A DNA stretch of 64,000 nucleotides from Bostrychus sinensis (lineage: Eukaryota > Chordata > Actinopteri > Gobiiformes > Eleotridae): contig CM036251.1 in assembly GCA_020698575.1 (NCBI GenBank), positions 1,736,288-1,800,287 on the forward strand, written 5' to 3'. Shown here in pieces: positions 1-10,975 of the stretch (positions are counted from its first letter, which is position 1; the number at the start of each line of letters is the position of its first letter). The position numbers were made by a program, and so were the translations under genes. Under the pieces are notes generated by a model. That model worked only from the letters and a program-made list of their open reading frames with translations. It was not told where the DNA came from and made no database searches.

Positions 1-1262
1 TTAAACTGAAATTTTCCTCTCAGATTATTTCCTGCCTCCCTCTCAGTGAACAACTTTTGGACATTATCAGGCAGCAGATTGTTTTTTCCCTTGAATATAA
101 TTAGTTCTGTGTGTAAATCTACAAATTTGATCCTGCAAGAACAATGTGTTAGTGTGGTCCCTACGTCCTGCCCTGTGAATGATTCTTATGGCTTTCTTTT
201 GAAGGAGAAATAGTGGATGTATATAATAAACATGACTGAAAGTATATATATTTATCTACCATCATCAAAATTATCTATTGATATAATAAAAGATAACACC
301 ATTAACCAAGTAGTGTCGAGGAATGCATATTAGAAATGGACATAAACTACAGGTAAAATAAACAAAACCTGTTTAAATATGTACACATACATGATAACAT
401 TTTTAATACGTATCTTTTTACCACTGTGTTGAAAAAAACTCGAGTGAGAAAGTGAAAATGAGCCAAAACAACAACAGCGTGTCTGATCTCGTCCTCGTCA
501 GTGAGTAATCAGTAATATTCCTGAGTGAGATGGGAATTCTTTGGACGGTTTGTCTGCCAGACTTTTTAGTTTGACGTGGCATCTTCTGCGGCAGCCATTT
601 TGTTTTTAATGAAGGTGTTTTTCTCGTGCGTTGCTGTCCGAGGCGTGGCTGCTGTTCACTTTTCTGTCACGTGATCTGAACCGTCACCTGACCGACGAAT
701 TTGTTTCCATGACAACGGGCCCCGAGCAGTGGCGCAGCTTGGTAATGTGGGGCCCCATGCAGGATTTCAGACAGGGCCCTGAAGTTACGAAGCAAATTCA
801 GTTCTTCAGGTTCATGCATTAAGCTTTTTAAATTAGAAATGTTGCTATTTTACTGAAGTTTAATGCAAAAAACTGCTTCTTATTCATTAATATTTAGGGG
901 CAATTTTGGTGAAAATATATGAGTTTATTTTAATTACAATTTGTGTATTTATCTTTAGAAAATTTCTAAACCAGGTCTAAATCAGAAGCAGTTTTGGACC
1001 CAAAACTAAAACCCTTCACTTTTCACTCAACAGCAAAATAATTTTATTTCTTTATAAAAAAAAATAGAATTACAATCTGTATTTTTAACATTAGGCATAT
1101 TGCCAGGACAGAGCATATATAATATTGTCTAGATATAACTGGGACTGTGAATGTGAGCGAGTGGGGATGGAAATTAGCTCTGAGCTAAAATCCGGTGTAT
1201 TTACGGCACTAGCCATTCATTAATACACGCTGTCCCATTCAAATAAAATAAATTAAAAATAA
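1..1262. other. AT-rich sequence without a recognised gene
   Basis: I see no exon, RNA gene or complete mobile element here. A 63-codon open frame at 631-822 has no recognisable domain. Part of it (about 715-780, GGGGCCCCATGCAG-like) resembles the end region of the hAT-like element at 62751-63849, so it is probably an old transposon remnant. Confidence 0.5.
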
Positions 1263-1265
1263 AAA

Positions 1266-2169
1266 ACCAGGACAAAACCAGGACTAAACCAGGACTAAAC
1301 CAGGACTAAACCAGGCCTAAACCAGGACTAAACCAGGACTAAACCAGGACTAAACCAGGTCTAAACCAGGTCTAAACCAGGACTAAACCAGGTCTAAACC
1401 AGGTCTAAACCAGGACTAAACCGGGACTAAACCAGGACTAAACCAGGTCTAAACCAGGTCTAAACCAGGACTAAACCAGGTCTAAACCAGGACTAAACCA
1501 GGACTAAACCAGGACTAAACCAGGACTAAACCAGGACTAAACCAGGTCTAAACCAGGACTAAACCAGGTCTAAACCAGGACTAAACCAGGACTAAACCAG
1601 GTCTAAACCGGGACTAAACCGGGACTAAACTGGGACTAAACCAGGTCTAAACCAGGACTAAACCAGGTCTAAACCAGGACTAAACCAGGACTAAATCAGG
1701 TCTAAACCAGGACTAAACCGGGACTAAACCAGGTCTAAACCAGGACTAAACCAGGACTAAACCAGAACTAAACCGGGACTAAACCGGGACTAAACCGGGA
1801 CTAAACCGGGTCTAAACCAGGACTAAACCAGGACTAAACCAGGACTAAACCGGGACTAAACCGGGACTAAACCAGGACTAAACCGGGACTAAACCAGGAC
1901 TAAACCGGGACTAAACCGGGACTAAACCGGGTCTAAACCAGGTCTAAACCAGGACTAAACCGGGACTAAACCGGGACTAAACCGGGACTAAACCGGGACT
2001 AAACCAGGACTAAACCAGGACTAAACCGGGTCTAAACCAGGACTAAACCGGGACTAAACCGGGACTAAACCAGGACTAAACCAGGACTAAACCGGGTCTA
2101 AACCAGGTCTAAACCAGGACTAAACCAGGACTAAACCAGGACTAAACCAGGACTAAACCAGGACTAAAT
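1266..2169 (+). repeat. 11-bp minisatellite array (CCAGGACTAAA family), plus orientation
   Basis: About 80 head-to-tail copies of an 11-bp unit, CCAGGACTAAA, with variants GGTCTAAA and CCGGGACTAAA interspersed. It lies just beyond the 3' end of GT6 copy 1. The same unit occurs at several other places in the window in both orientations. Confidence 0.97.
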
Positions 2170-2347
2170 TGGTAATGAATAAACAGAATAAACACCATCC
2201 CAGGCTTTACTTGTGACCACAATCATCATAGGAGCTCCTTGAACATGTTTGGCTCAGAATGAGCAGCATTAGCAGAATAAAGTGAGGCAGTGAATATGTA
2301 AACGTAGATCTTTTGAGAAACAGTTCATGAAAGAACCCGGTGTAGTC

Positions 2348-3032
2348 CTAAGTTCGCAGTTTGTCATAGTGCTTGTCGGCCCACTCCAGGCGGTGAATGT
2401 GCACGTCCTGCGCCCTGTTCCCGTTGTGTGGGCTCCAGCAGTACTCCGGGGACAGCACTCTGCTGGGTTTGTGCAGGTAGAAGAACTTGTTGAGGTGGCT
2501 CTCGTCGTGCCACAGCGCCTCCACCTTGTTCTTCTTGTCCTCCATGATGTTGTCGTAGCAGAAGTCCACCAGCTCCTTCACCTTCTGCCAGCGGCCCCCG
2601 AAGATGGCGGCGTGGTAGTAGAAGTCCCCCGTCTGCATGTAGGCCTTGGACTTGGGGTTGCGGTCGTAGGTGAACACGTTGGTTTTGTAGTAGCCGGAGT
2701 GGATCTGAGCCACGGACTCGCCCAGCGCCTCGGAGCCCCAGCGGCCCATGAACACCTGGTCCACGTCAAAGCAGAAGACGTGGGAGAAGCGCAGGCTCAG
2801 CTCGGTCTGGATGATGTCGGAGATGGTCTTCATCCTCATCATGGAGATGTCCTGCCAGCGCGAGTGCTTCTGGATCGGCACCACTTTGACGGCCCTCTGG
2901 GGTCCCAGCTCCAGCTCCAGCTCCGGGACCTCCTCTGGTCTGTCCGTGAACACGTAGTACGTCACCGGTAACCCCTGCATGAAGTGCTTCTCTGCAGAGA
3001 CCAGGAAGTTCTTCAGGTACACCTCCAGATAC
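2348..3032 (-). CDS. GT6 copy 1, exon 5 (catalytic domain, stop TAG)
   Basis: Terminal exon of 685 bp, close to the last coding exon of mammalian ABO. The acceptor reads TCTCTGTCTCAG just above 3032. It encodes residues 110-337, including the TDRPEE segment, the DVD motif, the HAA tripeptide, WHDESH and VLSPEYCW. No stop or frameshift is present. Confidence 0.93.
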
Positions 3033-6000
3033 CTGAGACAGAGACACAGGTTAAAGCTCTGGACTGCAGAGAGGACACTGTAACAGCAGGCTGGGCATGA
3101 AGATATTAAACGTTAAAGATTGTGGAGCTTTTAAACTCTATTTTGTTAGCAAACTAAATACTGACACAGGTATTACCTTCACACAGGAAGTGTTCTGAGC
3201 AGCCCAAAGCAAACAAAAGCTGCCATGAGGCCGTATTATTGTTGAAAATGACTAAGCTCCTTAGTGAGTGCGTTTGCATGCACTTGCCTATCTTTATTTT
3301 GATTGGGTTTTTTCAGTATCCTGGTTTTGGCTTTGTGCATGTAAACAGTGTCCCGGTTATGAGAAACCAGGATACTGTACCTGTAAAGCTCCGATAGTAA
3401 CCAGGATACTGCGGCATGTGAACACAGTATCAAAGTCTGTAAAGCTAAAAAGAGGAGAGGAATCCTGCCAGGACTATAAAGGGCACTTTGTCTGACAAAT
3501 ATTGTCCCACAAGGGTTTCTAAATCCTTCTGCGGGACGGTTTATTTAGTACTTTTGGAAACACTTGTTGTTTCTGTTGTGAAGTTACTGACCTGCCGACG
3601 GCGAAGACGGTGACGGCCACAGAGGAGCCGGCGAGTTTGTGAGCCTCATCAAATAAATCGGCGTTGAAGGTTGACTCCCACAGGATTGGAACCCCCCAGC
3701 TGGTCTCGCACTGGACGTCCTGGCGAGCTCTGGGACAAAAACATAGCTGATAAGTGTTTACAGTACAACAAAGATCATGTTAACGGTAAACCAGGATTAA
3801 ACTTGAACTAATGAGGCACAGGACCGAGATGAACCTGAACTGCAAACTCTTAATGTCCCCCATAGAGGCCCATAGTGTTACTCGATGACATCACTGTGTA
3901 ACAGGAAGTGAAACTCACAGAGGGTTGAGGGTCAGGTCCAGGCTGCTGACGTTCAGAGCAATCTCTCGTGTGCTCAGAGCCAAATTTGTGCACCCGGTTT
4001 TGTTTACGATGCTGTCATACTGTACGTAGCTGAGAAAACAAATATTTAATTAGACCAAAACTGGTTGTGTGCAGGCAGCGCCATGGCACACAGCATCACT
4101 GAAACAGGAAAAAGGCGACAAAATACTGCTCCAGCTGTGTTTTTCAGGAGGAGACGACTTCATAACAGGGTTTAAAGAAAGGACGGGACAGTTTCAGGTC
4201 TAAACACAGGACCTGCCCTGTGTGTCAACCAATAACAGAGTTTACAGTCAGGGCAAATGTCCACACAACACACACAACACACACAACACACAACACACAC
4301 ACACAACACACACACACAACACACACAACACGAGCACACACAACACGAGCACACACAGGTCACAGCAAACCAGAGCCGGCTGGACTTGGATCCTGGATAT
4401 GTTTCTCTAATCTGGATAGACAAAACCAAACATGAGCATCTTTATATAAGTGGTACTATGAAGTAGGTTAGAATTAGAGTTAACCCTGGCTTTCTCTGTG
4501 GAGCTGAGTTAACCCTGGCGTTCTCTGTGGAGCTGAGTTAACCCTGGCTTTCTCTGTGGAGCTGAGTTAACCCTGGCTTTCTCTGTGGAGCTGAGTTAAC
4601 CCTGGCGTTCTCTGTGGAGCTGAGTTAACCCCGGCTTTCTCTGTGGAGCTGAATTAACCCTGGCTTTCTCTGTGGAGCTGAGTTAACCCTGGCTTTCTCT
4701 GTGGAGCTGAGTTAACCCTGGCGTTCTCTGTGGAGCTGAGTTAACCCCGGCTTTCTCTGTGGAGCTGAGTTAACCCTGGCGTTCTCTGTGGAGCTGAGTT
4801 AACCCCGGCTTTCTCTGTGGAGCTGAGTTAACCCTGGCGTTCTCTGTGGAGCTGAGTTAACCCTGGTTTTCTCTGTGGAGCTGAGTTAACCCTGGCTTTC
4901 TCTGTGGAGCTGAGTTAACCCTGGCTTTCTCTGTGGAGCTGAGTTAACCCTGGCGTTCTCTGTGGACCTGAGTTAACCCTGGCTTTCTCTGTGGAGCTGA
5001 GTTAACCCTGGCTTTCTCTGTGGACCTGAGTTAACCCTGGCGTTCTCTGTGGACCTGAGTTAACCCTGGCTTTCTCTGTGGAGCTGAGTTAACCCTGGCT
5101 TTCTCTGTGGACCTGAGTTAACCCTGGCGTTCTCTGTGGAGCTGAGTTAACCCCGGCTTTCTCTGTGGAGCTGAGTTAACCCTGGCGTTCTCTGTGGAGC
5201 TGAGTTAACCCTGGTTTTCTCTGTGGAGCTGAGTTAACCCTGGCTTTCTCTGTGGAGCTGAGTTAACCCTGGGTTTCTCTGTGGAGCTGAGTTAACCCTG
5301 GCTTTCTCTGTGGAGCTGAGTTAACCCTGGGTTTCTCTGTGGACCTGAGTTAACCCTGGCTTTCTCTGTGGACCTGAGTTAACCCTGGGTTTCTCTGTGG
5401 AGCTGAGTTAACTCTGGCTTTCTCTGTGGACCTGAGTTAACCCTGGGTTTCTCTGTGGAGCTGAGTTAACCCTGGCGTTCTCTGTGGACCTGAGTTAACC
5501 CTGGCTTTCTCTGTGGACCTGAGTTAACCCTGGCTTTCTCTGTGGACCTGAGTTAACCCTGGCTTTCTCTGTGGAGCTGAGTTAACCCTGGCTTTCTCTG
5601 TGGAGCTGAGTTAACTCTGGCTCTCTCTGTGGAGCTGAGTTAACCCTGGCTTTCTCTGTGGACCTGAGTTAACCCTGGCTTTCTCTGTGGACCTGAGTTA
5701 ACCCTGGCTTTCTCTGTGGACCTGAGTTAACCCTGGCTTTCTCTGTGGAGCTGAGTTAACCCTGGCTTTCTCTGTGGAGCTGAGTTAACTCTGGCTCTCT
5801 CTGTGGAGCTGAGTTAACCCTGGCTTTCTCTGTGGACCTGAGTTAACCCTGGCTTTCTCTGTGGAGCTGAGTTAACCCTGGCTTTCTCTGTGGCGCTGAG
5901 TTAACCCTGGCGTTCTCTGTGGACCTGAGTTAACCCTGGCTTTCTCTGTGGACCTGAGTTAACCCTGGCTTTCTCTGTGGAGCTGAGTTAACCCTGGCTT

Positions 6001-8926
6001 TCTCTGTGGAGCTGAGTTAACCCTGGCTTTCTCTGTGGAGCTGAGTTAACCCTGGCTTTCTCTGTGGAGCTGAGTTAACCCTGGGTTTCTCTGTGGAGCT
6101 GAGTTAACCCTGGCTTTCTCTGTGGAGCTGAGTTAACCCTGGCTTTCTCTGTGGAGCTGAGTTAACCCTGGCTTTCTCTGTGGAGCTGAGTTAACCCTGG
6201 CTTTCTCTGTGGAGCTGAGTTAACCCTGGCTTTCTCTGTGGAGCTGAGTTAACTCTGGCTTTCTCTGTGGAGCTGAGTTAACCCTGGCTTTCTCTGTGGA
6301 CCTGAGTTAACCCTGGCTTTCTCTGTGGACCTGAGTTAACCCTGGCTTTCTCTGTGGACCTGAGTTAACCCTGGCTTTCTCTGTGGAGCTGAGTTAACTC
6401 TGGCTCTCTCTGTGGAGCTGAGTTAACCCTGGCTTTCTCTGTGGACCTGAGTTAACCCTGGCTTTCTCTGTGGACCTGAGTTAACCCTGGCTTTCTCTGT
6501 GGACCTGAGTTAACCCTGGCTTTCTCTGTGGACCTGAGTTAACCCTGGCTTTCTCTGTGGACCTGAGTTAACCCTGGCTTTCTCTGTGGACCTGAGTTAA
6601 CCCTGGCTTTCTCTGTGGACCTGAGTTAACCCTGGCTTTCTCTGTGGAGCTGAGTTAACCCTGGCGTTCTCTGTGGACCTGAGTTAACCCTGGCTTTCTC
6701 TGTGGACCTGAGTTAACCATGGCTTTCTCTGTGGACCTGAGTTAACCCTGGCTTTCTCTGTGGACCTGAGTTAACCCTGGCTTTCTCTGTGGACCTGAGT
6801 TAACCCTGGCTTTCTCTGTGGACCTGAGTTAACCCTGGCTTTCTCTGTGGAGCTGAGTTAACCCTGGCGTTCTCTGTGGACCTGAGTTAACTCTGGCTTT
6901 CTCTGTGGAGCTGAGTTAACCCTGGGTTTCTCTGTGGAGCTGAGTTAACCCTGGCTTTCTCTGTGGAGCTGAGTTAACCCTGGCTTTCTCTGTGGAGCTG
7001 AGTTAACCCTGGCTTTCTCTGTGGACCTGAGTTAACTCTGGCTTTCTCTGTGGAGCTGAGTTAACCCTGGCGTTCTCTGTGGACCTGAGTTAACCCTGGC
7101 TTTCTCTGTGGAGCTGAGTTAACCCTGGCTTTCTCTGTGGAGCTGAGTTAACCCTGGCGTTCTCTGTGGACCTGAGTTAACCCTGGCTTTCTCTGTGGAG
7201 CTAACCCTTGCTAAATAAAGGGTGAGGCTTCTAAATAAATAGAAGCCAATGCGTCACACCTGTTTCTCAAGTTTCCGCTGTACTTTTTGATTTATGTCAC
7301 GTTTTCCTCACCGTTCAGCCACGTTCACACCAGCAGCTCCCTCTGCTCGTCTCTCATCACTGATTGGTCAAAGAGGCGTCTTCTTACCTTACACAGGATG
7401 GTAACCAGGTCTAACCCGGGTGTTTCCACACAGATCTACCTCGACATCATCCAGCTTTGTACCAAAAACCCAGGGTTAACTCCACAGTTACCTCTAACTC
7501 TGTGATCCAGCTTGAGAGTACAGAACCCAGGACTAAACCAGGACTAAACCAGGACTAAACCAGGACTAAGTAAAGGTCAGGATCTCACATCAGATATAAG
7601 CAGCCGATGATGATGAGGATCAAAAACCTGAAGGATCTGAGTTTCCAAAGAGACCTGGAGACAAAACAGAGTCTGGTTCAGATTCAGGAGTGAAACTGGG
7701 CTAAACTGAGCTAAACTGGGGATAACAAGGCCAGAACTAAATCAGTACTAAAACCAGGTCTAAATTGATCAGGTTTAATATCTAAGGCCTAAACTTAGCA
7801 TTGAACCAGGTCTAAACCAGGTCTAAACCCTTTGGTTTAGACCTGGTTTAGCTTTGTGCGTTTAACTGGACTATGTGTAATTACACCTGGGCTTAACTCA
7901 GCAAAGCCTGTGATTAAATAAGAAGAATCCTTTCATTCCTGCCCTGCCACAACATACCTGAGGCAGCGATTAAGCTACATATCTAAATAATGACAAGGCC
8001 AGATGTAATCCTAGGTTCATTCTGGGCTTACCTGGAACAAAAGGATTAGGATTAAAATACAAACTAAACTAACAGAATTAAATCAGGACTAAATCAGGAA
8101 AATATCCAAGTAAAACAAAGCACCAGACCAGGACTAAACTCAACTTTATATCAAAGACTAAACCAGGTCTAAACCAGGACTAAACCAGGACTAAACCAGG
8201 ACTAAACCAGGACTAAACCAGGTCTAAACCAGGACTAAACCAGGACTAAACCAGGACTAAACCAGGTCTAAACCAGGTCTAAGCCAGGTCTAAGCCAGGT
8301 CTAAGCCAGGTCTAAACCAGGTCTAAATACAAGACGAGGTTTGTATTAAAATTAAAACATAACTAAACCAAGATACATTTAATTTCTAAAATTGGAGAGC
8401 CAACCTAGAATAAAATTTGGACTAAACCTGGGTTGATCCAGGTCTAAACCGGGACTAAACCAGGTCTATGTTAGGTTCAAAATCAAGACTAAACCAAAAC
8501 CAGGTTTAAGACTGATTCAGTTTTAAAATGTAACTGAACTAGGACAAAGTGTATTTGTAAATTTGAAGAGCCAACATAGAATTAAATAAAGTCTAATCCA
8601 GGTCTGAACCAGGACTAAACCAGGACTAAATTCAAGACTGAGTTAGTACTAAAATGTGACTGAACTTGACCTATACCAGGACAAAATTTATTTCTGAATT
8701 TGAAAAGCCAACATAGAATAAATGAGCTCTAAACCAGGACTAAATTAATAAATTTACTGTTCTGCTCACCTCATGTTGTTTTGTGTAAAATCCTTCCCGT
8801 GTTGTGTTGAAAGTGAAAAGTCTCTGCAGCATCGGCCCCGGCCCCAGCCCCCGCCCCCTCCGTCTCAGGTCATCCACACAGACTGGTTTTTCTCCTCCAG
8901 GACCAGTCCGACCTGAAGCCTTTCAT
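2348..8926 (-). CDS. GT6 family glycosyltransferase, copy 1 (intact, five exons)
   Basis: Retaining family 6 glycosyltransferase, a type II Golgi membrane enzyme adding Gal or GalNAc in alpha-1,3 linkage to a galactose-containing acceptor. The coding exons on the minus strand are 8926-8913, 7654-7589, 4029-3919, 3729-3592 and 3032-2348. They total 1014 nt (337 residues plus TAG) and all junction phases agree (2,2,2,2). Residues 1-13 are a short cytoplasmic tail and about 14-27 a membrane anchor. The stem has two N-glycosylation sequons (NKT at 36, NVS at 53). The catalytic domain has FCFDVDQVF with DVD at 199-201, YYHAAIFGG at 248-256 and WHDESHLNKFF at 284-294, where E287 matches the catalytic glutamate of bovine alpha-1,3-GalT. 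HAA at 250-252 is the tripeptide of alpha-1,3-galactosyltransferases rather than LGG or MGA of human A/B enzymes. Exact substrate and orthology (ABO, gbgt1 or ggta1 type) cannot be decided by eye. The 14-nt first exon is the least certain part. Confidence 0.85.
3592..3729 (-). CDS. GT6 copy 1, exon 4
   Basis: 138-bp exon with acceptor TTTTTGTCCCAG above 3729 and donor GTCAGT below 3592. It encodes the start of the catalytic fold (ARQDVQ, VPILWESTF, VTVFAVG), matching the family signature APIVWEGTF ... LTVFAIKK of ABO. It enters and leaves with two leftover bases, joining exons 3 and 5 in frame. Confidence 0.92.
3919..4029 (-). CDS. GT6 copy 1, exon 3 (stem region)
   Basis: 111-bp exon with acceptor ATTTGTTTTCTCAG and donor GTGAGT. 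It encodes the luminal stem with two N-glycosylation sequons (NKT and NVS). The stem is poorly conserved in this family, so identification rests on splice signals, phase continuity and the matching position in copy 2. Confidence 0.82.
4258..4365 (+). repeat. CA-rich microsatellite (ACACAAC units)
   Basis: Imperfect tandem run of ACACAAC / ACACACAAC units, ending in GAGCACACACAA repeats. It lies in GT6 copy 1 intron 2. Confidence 0.95.
4476..7205 (+). repeat. 29-bp minisatellite array, about 94 units
   Basis: Unit of 29 bp built around GAGTTAACCCTGGCTTTC then TCTGTGGAGCT. Two main variant positions recur: GGAGCTGAG versus GGACCTGAG, and GGCTTTC versus GGCGTTC or GGGTTTC. The array fills most of GT6 copy 1 intron 2, between exons 2 and 3. 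Every unit carries GTTAAC. Confidence 0.97.
7206..7588. other. Intronic sequence, no gene seen
   Basis: Single-copy part of GT6 copy 1 intron 2, ending in a few 11-bp GGACTAAACCA units (7527-7570) directly downstream (in the minus sense) of the exon 2 donor. A 72-codon open frame at 7287-7505 has no recognisable domain. Confidence 0.6.
7589..7654 (-). CDS. GT6 copy 1, exon 2 (membrane anchor)
   Basis: 66-bp exon with acceptor CTCCAG above 7654 and donor GTGAGA below 7589. It encodes a basic stretch (WKLRSFR) followed by FLILIIIGCLYL, a typical signal anchor of a type II Golgi glycosyltransferase. Its phase fits both the proposed 14-nt exon 1 and exon 3. Confidence 0.8.
7812..7851. repeat. 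Perfect 18-bp inverted repeat with 4-bp spacer
   Basis: CTAAACCAGGTCTAAACC (7812-7829), spacer CTTT, then its exact reverse complement (7834-7851). Each arm is made of the 11-bp minisatellite unit, so this is a head-to-head junction of two units. Confidence 0.95.
8155..8330 (+). repeat. 11-bp minisatellite (CCAGGACTAAA), plus orientation
   Basis: About 16 units of CCAGGACTAAA / CCAGGTCTAAA with AAGCCAGGTCT variants. It lies in GT6 copy 1 intron 1, at the position matching the larger array at 23716-24071 in copy 2. Confidence 0.95.
8913..8926 (-). CDS. GT6 copy 1, exon 1 (proposed start codon)
   Basis: Proposed coding part of exon 1: ATGAAAGGCTTCAG followed by donor GTCGGA, encoding MKGF plus two bases of an arginine codon. 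Support: it is conserved in the paralogous segment at 24642-24655, its phase fits exon 2 in both copies, and ABO genes also begin with a very short coding exon. No transcript evidence is available, and the donor is not a strong consensus. Confidence 0.55.
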
Positions 8927-8960
8927 ATGCTGCAGCCTCAGAGGAGATAAGATTAGACTG

Positions 8961-9060
8961 TAGACCAGGACTAGACCAGGACTAGACCAGGACTAGACCA
9001 GGACTAGACCAGGACTAGACCAGGACTAGACCAGGACTAGACCAGGAGTGGGGCAGGACT
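8961..9060 (+). repeat. 11-bp minisatellite variant (CCAGGACTAGA)
   Basis: About 9 units of the ACCAGGACTAG variant directly upstream of the proposed GT6 copy 1 exon 1. The matching array upstream of copy 2 (24690-25045) has about 30 units. Confidence 0.93.
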
Positions 9061-10030
9061 AGGGCAGGGCTGAGAGACAGAGCGCTCAGGCCTTTTATTG
9101 CATTTTATGGTGAATATATTTTTCTTTTCTGAGTGCAGTAACGTCTCTAAATGAGCAGTTTGAGGAAGTATTTTATATTTTTTTTGTACAGCATGGCTTT
9201 AGTTGTAGTTGTAAAATTCATAACTTCCTTACATAAACTTTCCTTTCAGTACTTTTTATTTAGATAATACATTTTTCTTGGCTTTGGTACATAGTAGTAG
9301 TAGCAGCAGTAGTAGTAGTATCACAGAAATAGTTGTAGAAATAGTAGTAGTAAAGTTGTTGTACTTTTTTCCCCAAGTCAGTATTGTCTGTAAGTGAGTT
9401 TACGTTTTTTTTTACATCATGGCTTTAGTACTTTAGTAGTAGTAGTAGTAGTTTAAAATAGACATGCTTAAACTGCTCTCTACTTAGGTTGAGATACAAT
9501 TTCTTAAGTATAATAAGTACTTTTACTGGAGTACTTGTTCCACCTCAGAGCAAGTAATGTGTTTCTCAGAAGTACTGAGGGGCGGGGCCTGTGGTTTCCA
9601 CAGAGTACAAATCAAATAATGACTAATTATATATTATTTATTTATGAAGGTAATGAAGTCACCATGACACGAGTACACGGTGGTAGTAGCAGAAGTAACA
9701 GTAGATGTAGTAATAGTAGTAGCACAGGTTCTGCTGGTAATACCAGTAGTAGCATTGGCAAGAAGTTTTAATATTCAGCAAATGCAAATAAGTCAAAAGT
9801 ATTTTGCACTGTGGACACAGTTTTACTTTTACTGAAGTAATAATTGCGACTTCCACTCCAGTATATCATTTAAAGTACAAATACTACATAGTACAGTTAA
9901 GGAGTACTTCTTCTTCTAAAACATTAAAGCAGAATTTAAATAAGAACTATAGCAGTGTTCAAAACAATTGCAGTCCAACCAAAAGCAAAACAATCACTGT
10001 GTTGGGTAAAAACTAAAGTAAAAACAAAAA
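9061..10030. other. AT-rich intergenic sequence with TAG/GTA microsatellites
   Basis: I see no gene. Short trinucleotide runs of TAG/GTA type occur around 9295-9350, 9435-9450 and 9680-9750. Short open frames here are low-complexity serine or tyrosine runs produced by these repeats. Confidence 0.6.
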
Positions 10031-10975
10031 GAAGAGCACAAAATGAAAGGCTGCTCAGCTAAAATGATCTGAGAGGCTCTAAAATGGCAACCAAAACCTA
10101 AAAGACGTGAAAGAAAATGAAAAATTGGAATGGACCAAAGAAAAGGCTCAGACAATGATCAGCTCCAGGGAGAAAACACCTGAGCAACAGAGGACGAGCG
10201 AACAGAAACGCAGAGGAACTGCTGACTGTAGTCCAGTCGTCCTGGGCCGGGGCGACCTCCTGTCCCACGTTTGGTTTTACTGCACAGACATTTAGTCCTC
10301 TGCCCCCGTCCCACTGAGTCAGAGAATGCCCCACTTTTTCATTGGTGCTCAGTGGATCCAATAAAAAGTTACATTAAGGTAAGAACAAGGTGTGGTTCGT
10401 GTTCCTTGTGTAAAATGGTGAATAAATATTTGTGGGTGTTCCAGGTTGAGTAAATGGTTGCTGTGGTGCTGCGCCTGTGTTTTTTTTGTTTGTTTGTTTG
10501 TTTCATTTTTTTTATCACAAAGTGTCAGCAGAAAGCCTCAGTAAAGACATTACTTTGCAAAATGTGTGTTTTTGGGATAAAAACAGCACATCAGATGTTT
10601 TATAGGCCCTAAACTGAAGCAGCTTGTATCTCAGTGAGTTACATTTGTTTATAAAAACTTTTATTTCTCGACTCTGCCCAACCTTGTCCCACTTTTGGTT
10701 CTTTTTGAGGTGGTCCCCGCTCCTGGGCTGTGATAGCAGAAGTTAGTGGATTTTCAGTTTATACAGAAAATGTTGGAGTTTGGAGAACAGCATTATGTTC
10801 CTTTTTTCTTCAGTTTCTGTAAAGTAATAACAAATCTGATCATTTTTTGTTCATGTTTTGATTTGGAACAGAATGAGCCGTGTTTTCAATGCATTTGTGG
10901 AAATAAAAGCTAGAATAAGGATTTTGAGATTTACTGACTTTGATACACAAACTGCTTTTATTCTGAACACAACTG
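10031..10975 (+). mobile_element. Tc1-like transposon fragment (inverted relative to 54814-55912)
   Basis: The frame at about 10203-10260 reads RNAEELLTVVQSSWAG, the C-terminal part of a Tc1-like transposase. The end at 10945-10975 (TGCTTTTATTCTGAACACAA) is a terminal sequence. The same element lies in the opposite orientation at 54814-55912, where more of the transposase C-terminus remains. The left limit is approximate. No intact transposase is present. Confidence 0.7.

Larger units (their letters stand above)
7860..8960. repeat. Segment duplicated at 22988-24690 (GT6 5' region, copy 1)
   Basis: The sequence from GGACTATGTGTAATTACACC through the exon 1 region matches 22988-24690 in the same orientation. 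The second copy has an inserted SINE and expanded arrays. This marks both GT6 5' regions as products of one duplication. Confidence 0.85.

Noticed and set aside
631..822. 63-codon open frame as a gene
   Set aside because: No domain, no splice partner, and partial similarity to a transposon end elsewhere in the window.
1266..2169. Interstitial telomere or plant-type telomere repeat (CTAAACC resembles CCCTAAA)
   Set aside because: The period is 11 bp, not 6 or 7, and neither TTAGGG nor TTTAGGG runs occur.
2327..2971. 214-codon plus-strand frame (and 14577-15050) over the GT6 exons
   Set aside because: Mirror frame of the GC-rich GT6 catalytic exon; the minus frame carries all the family motifs.
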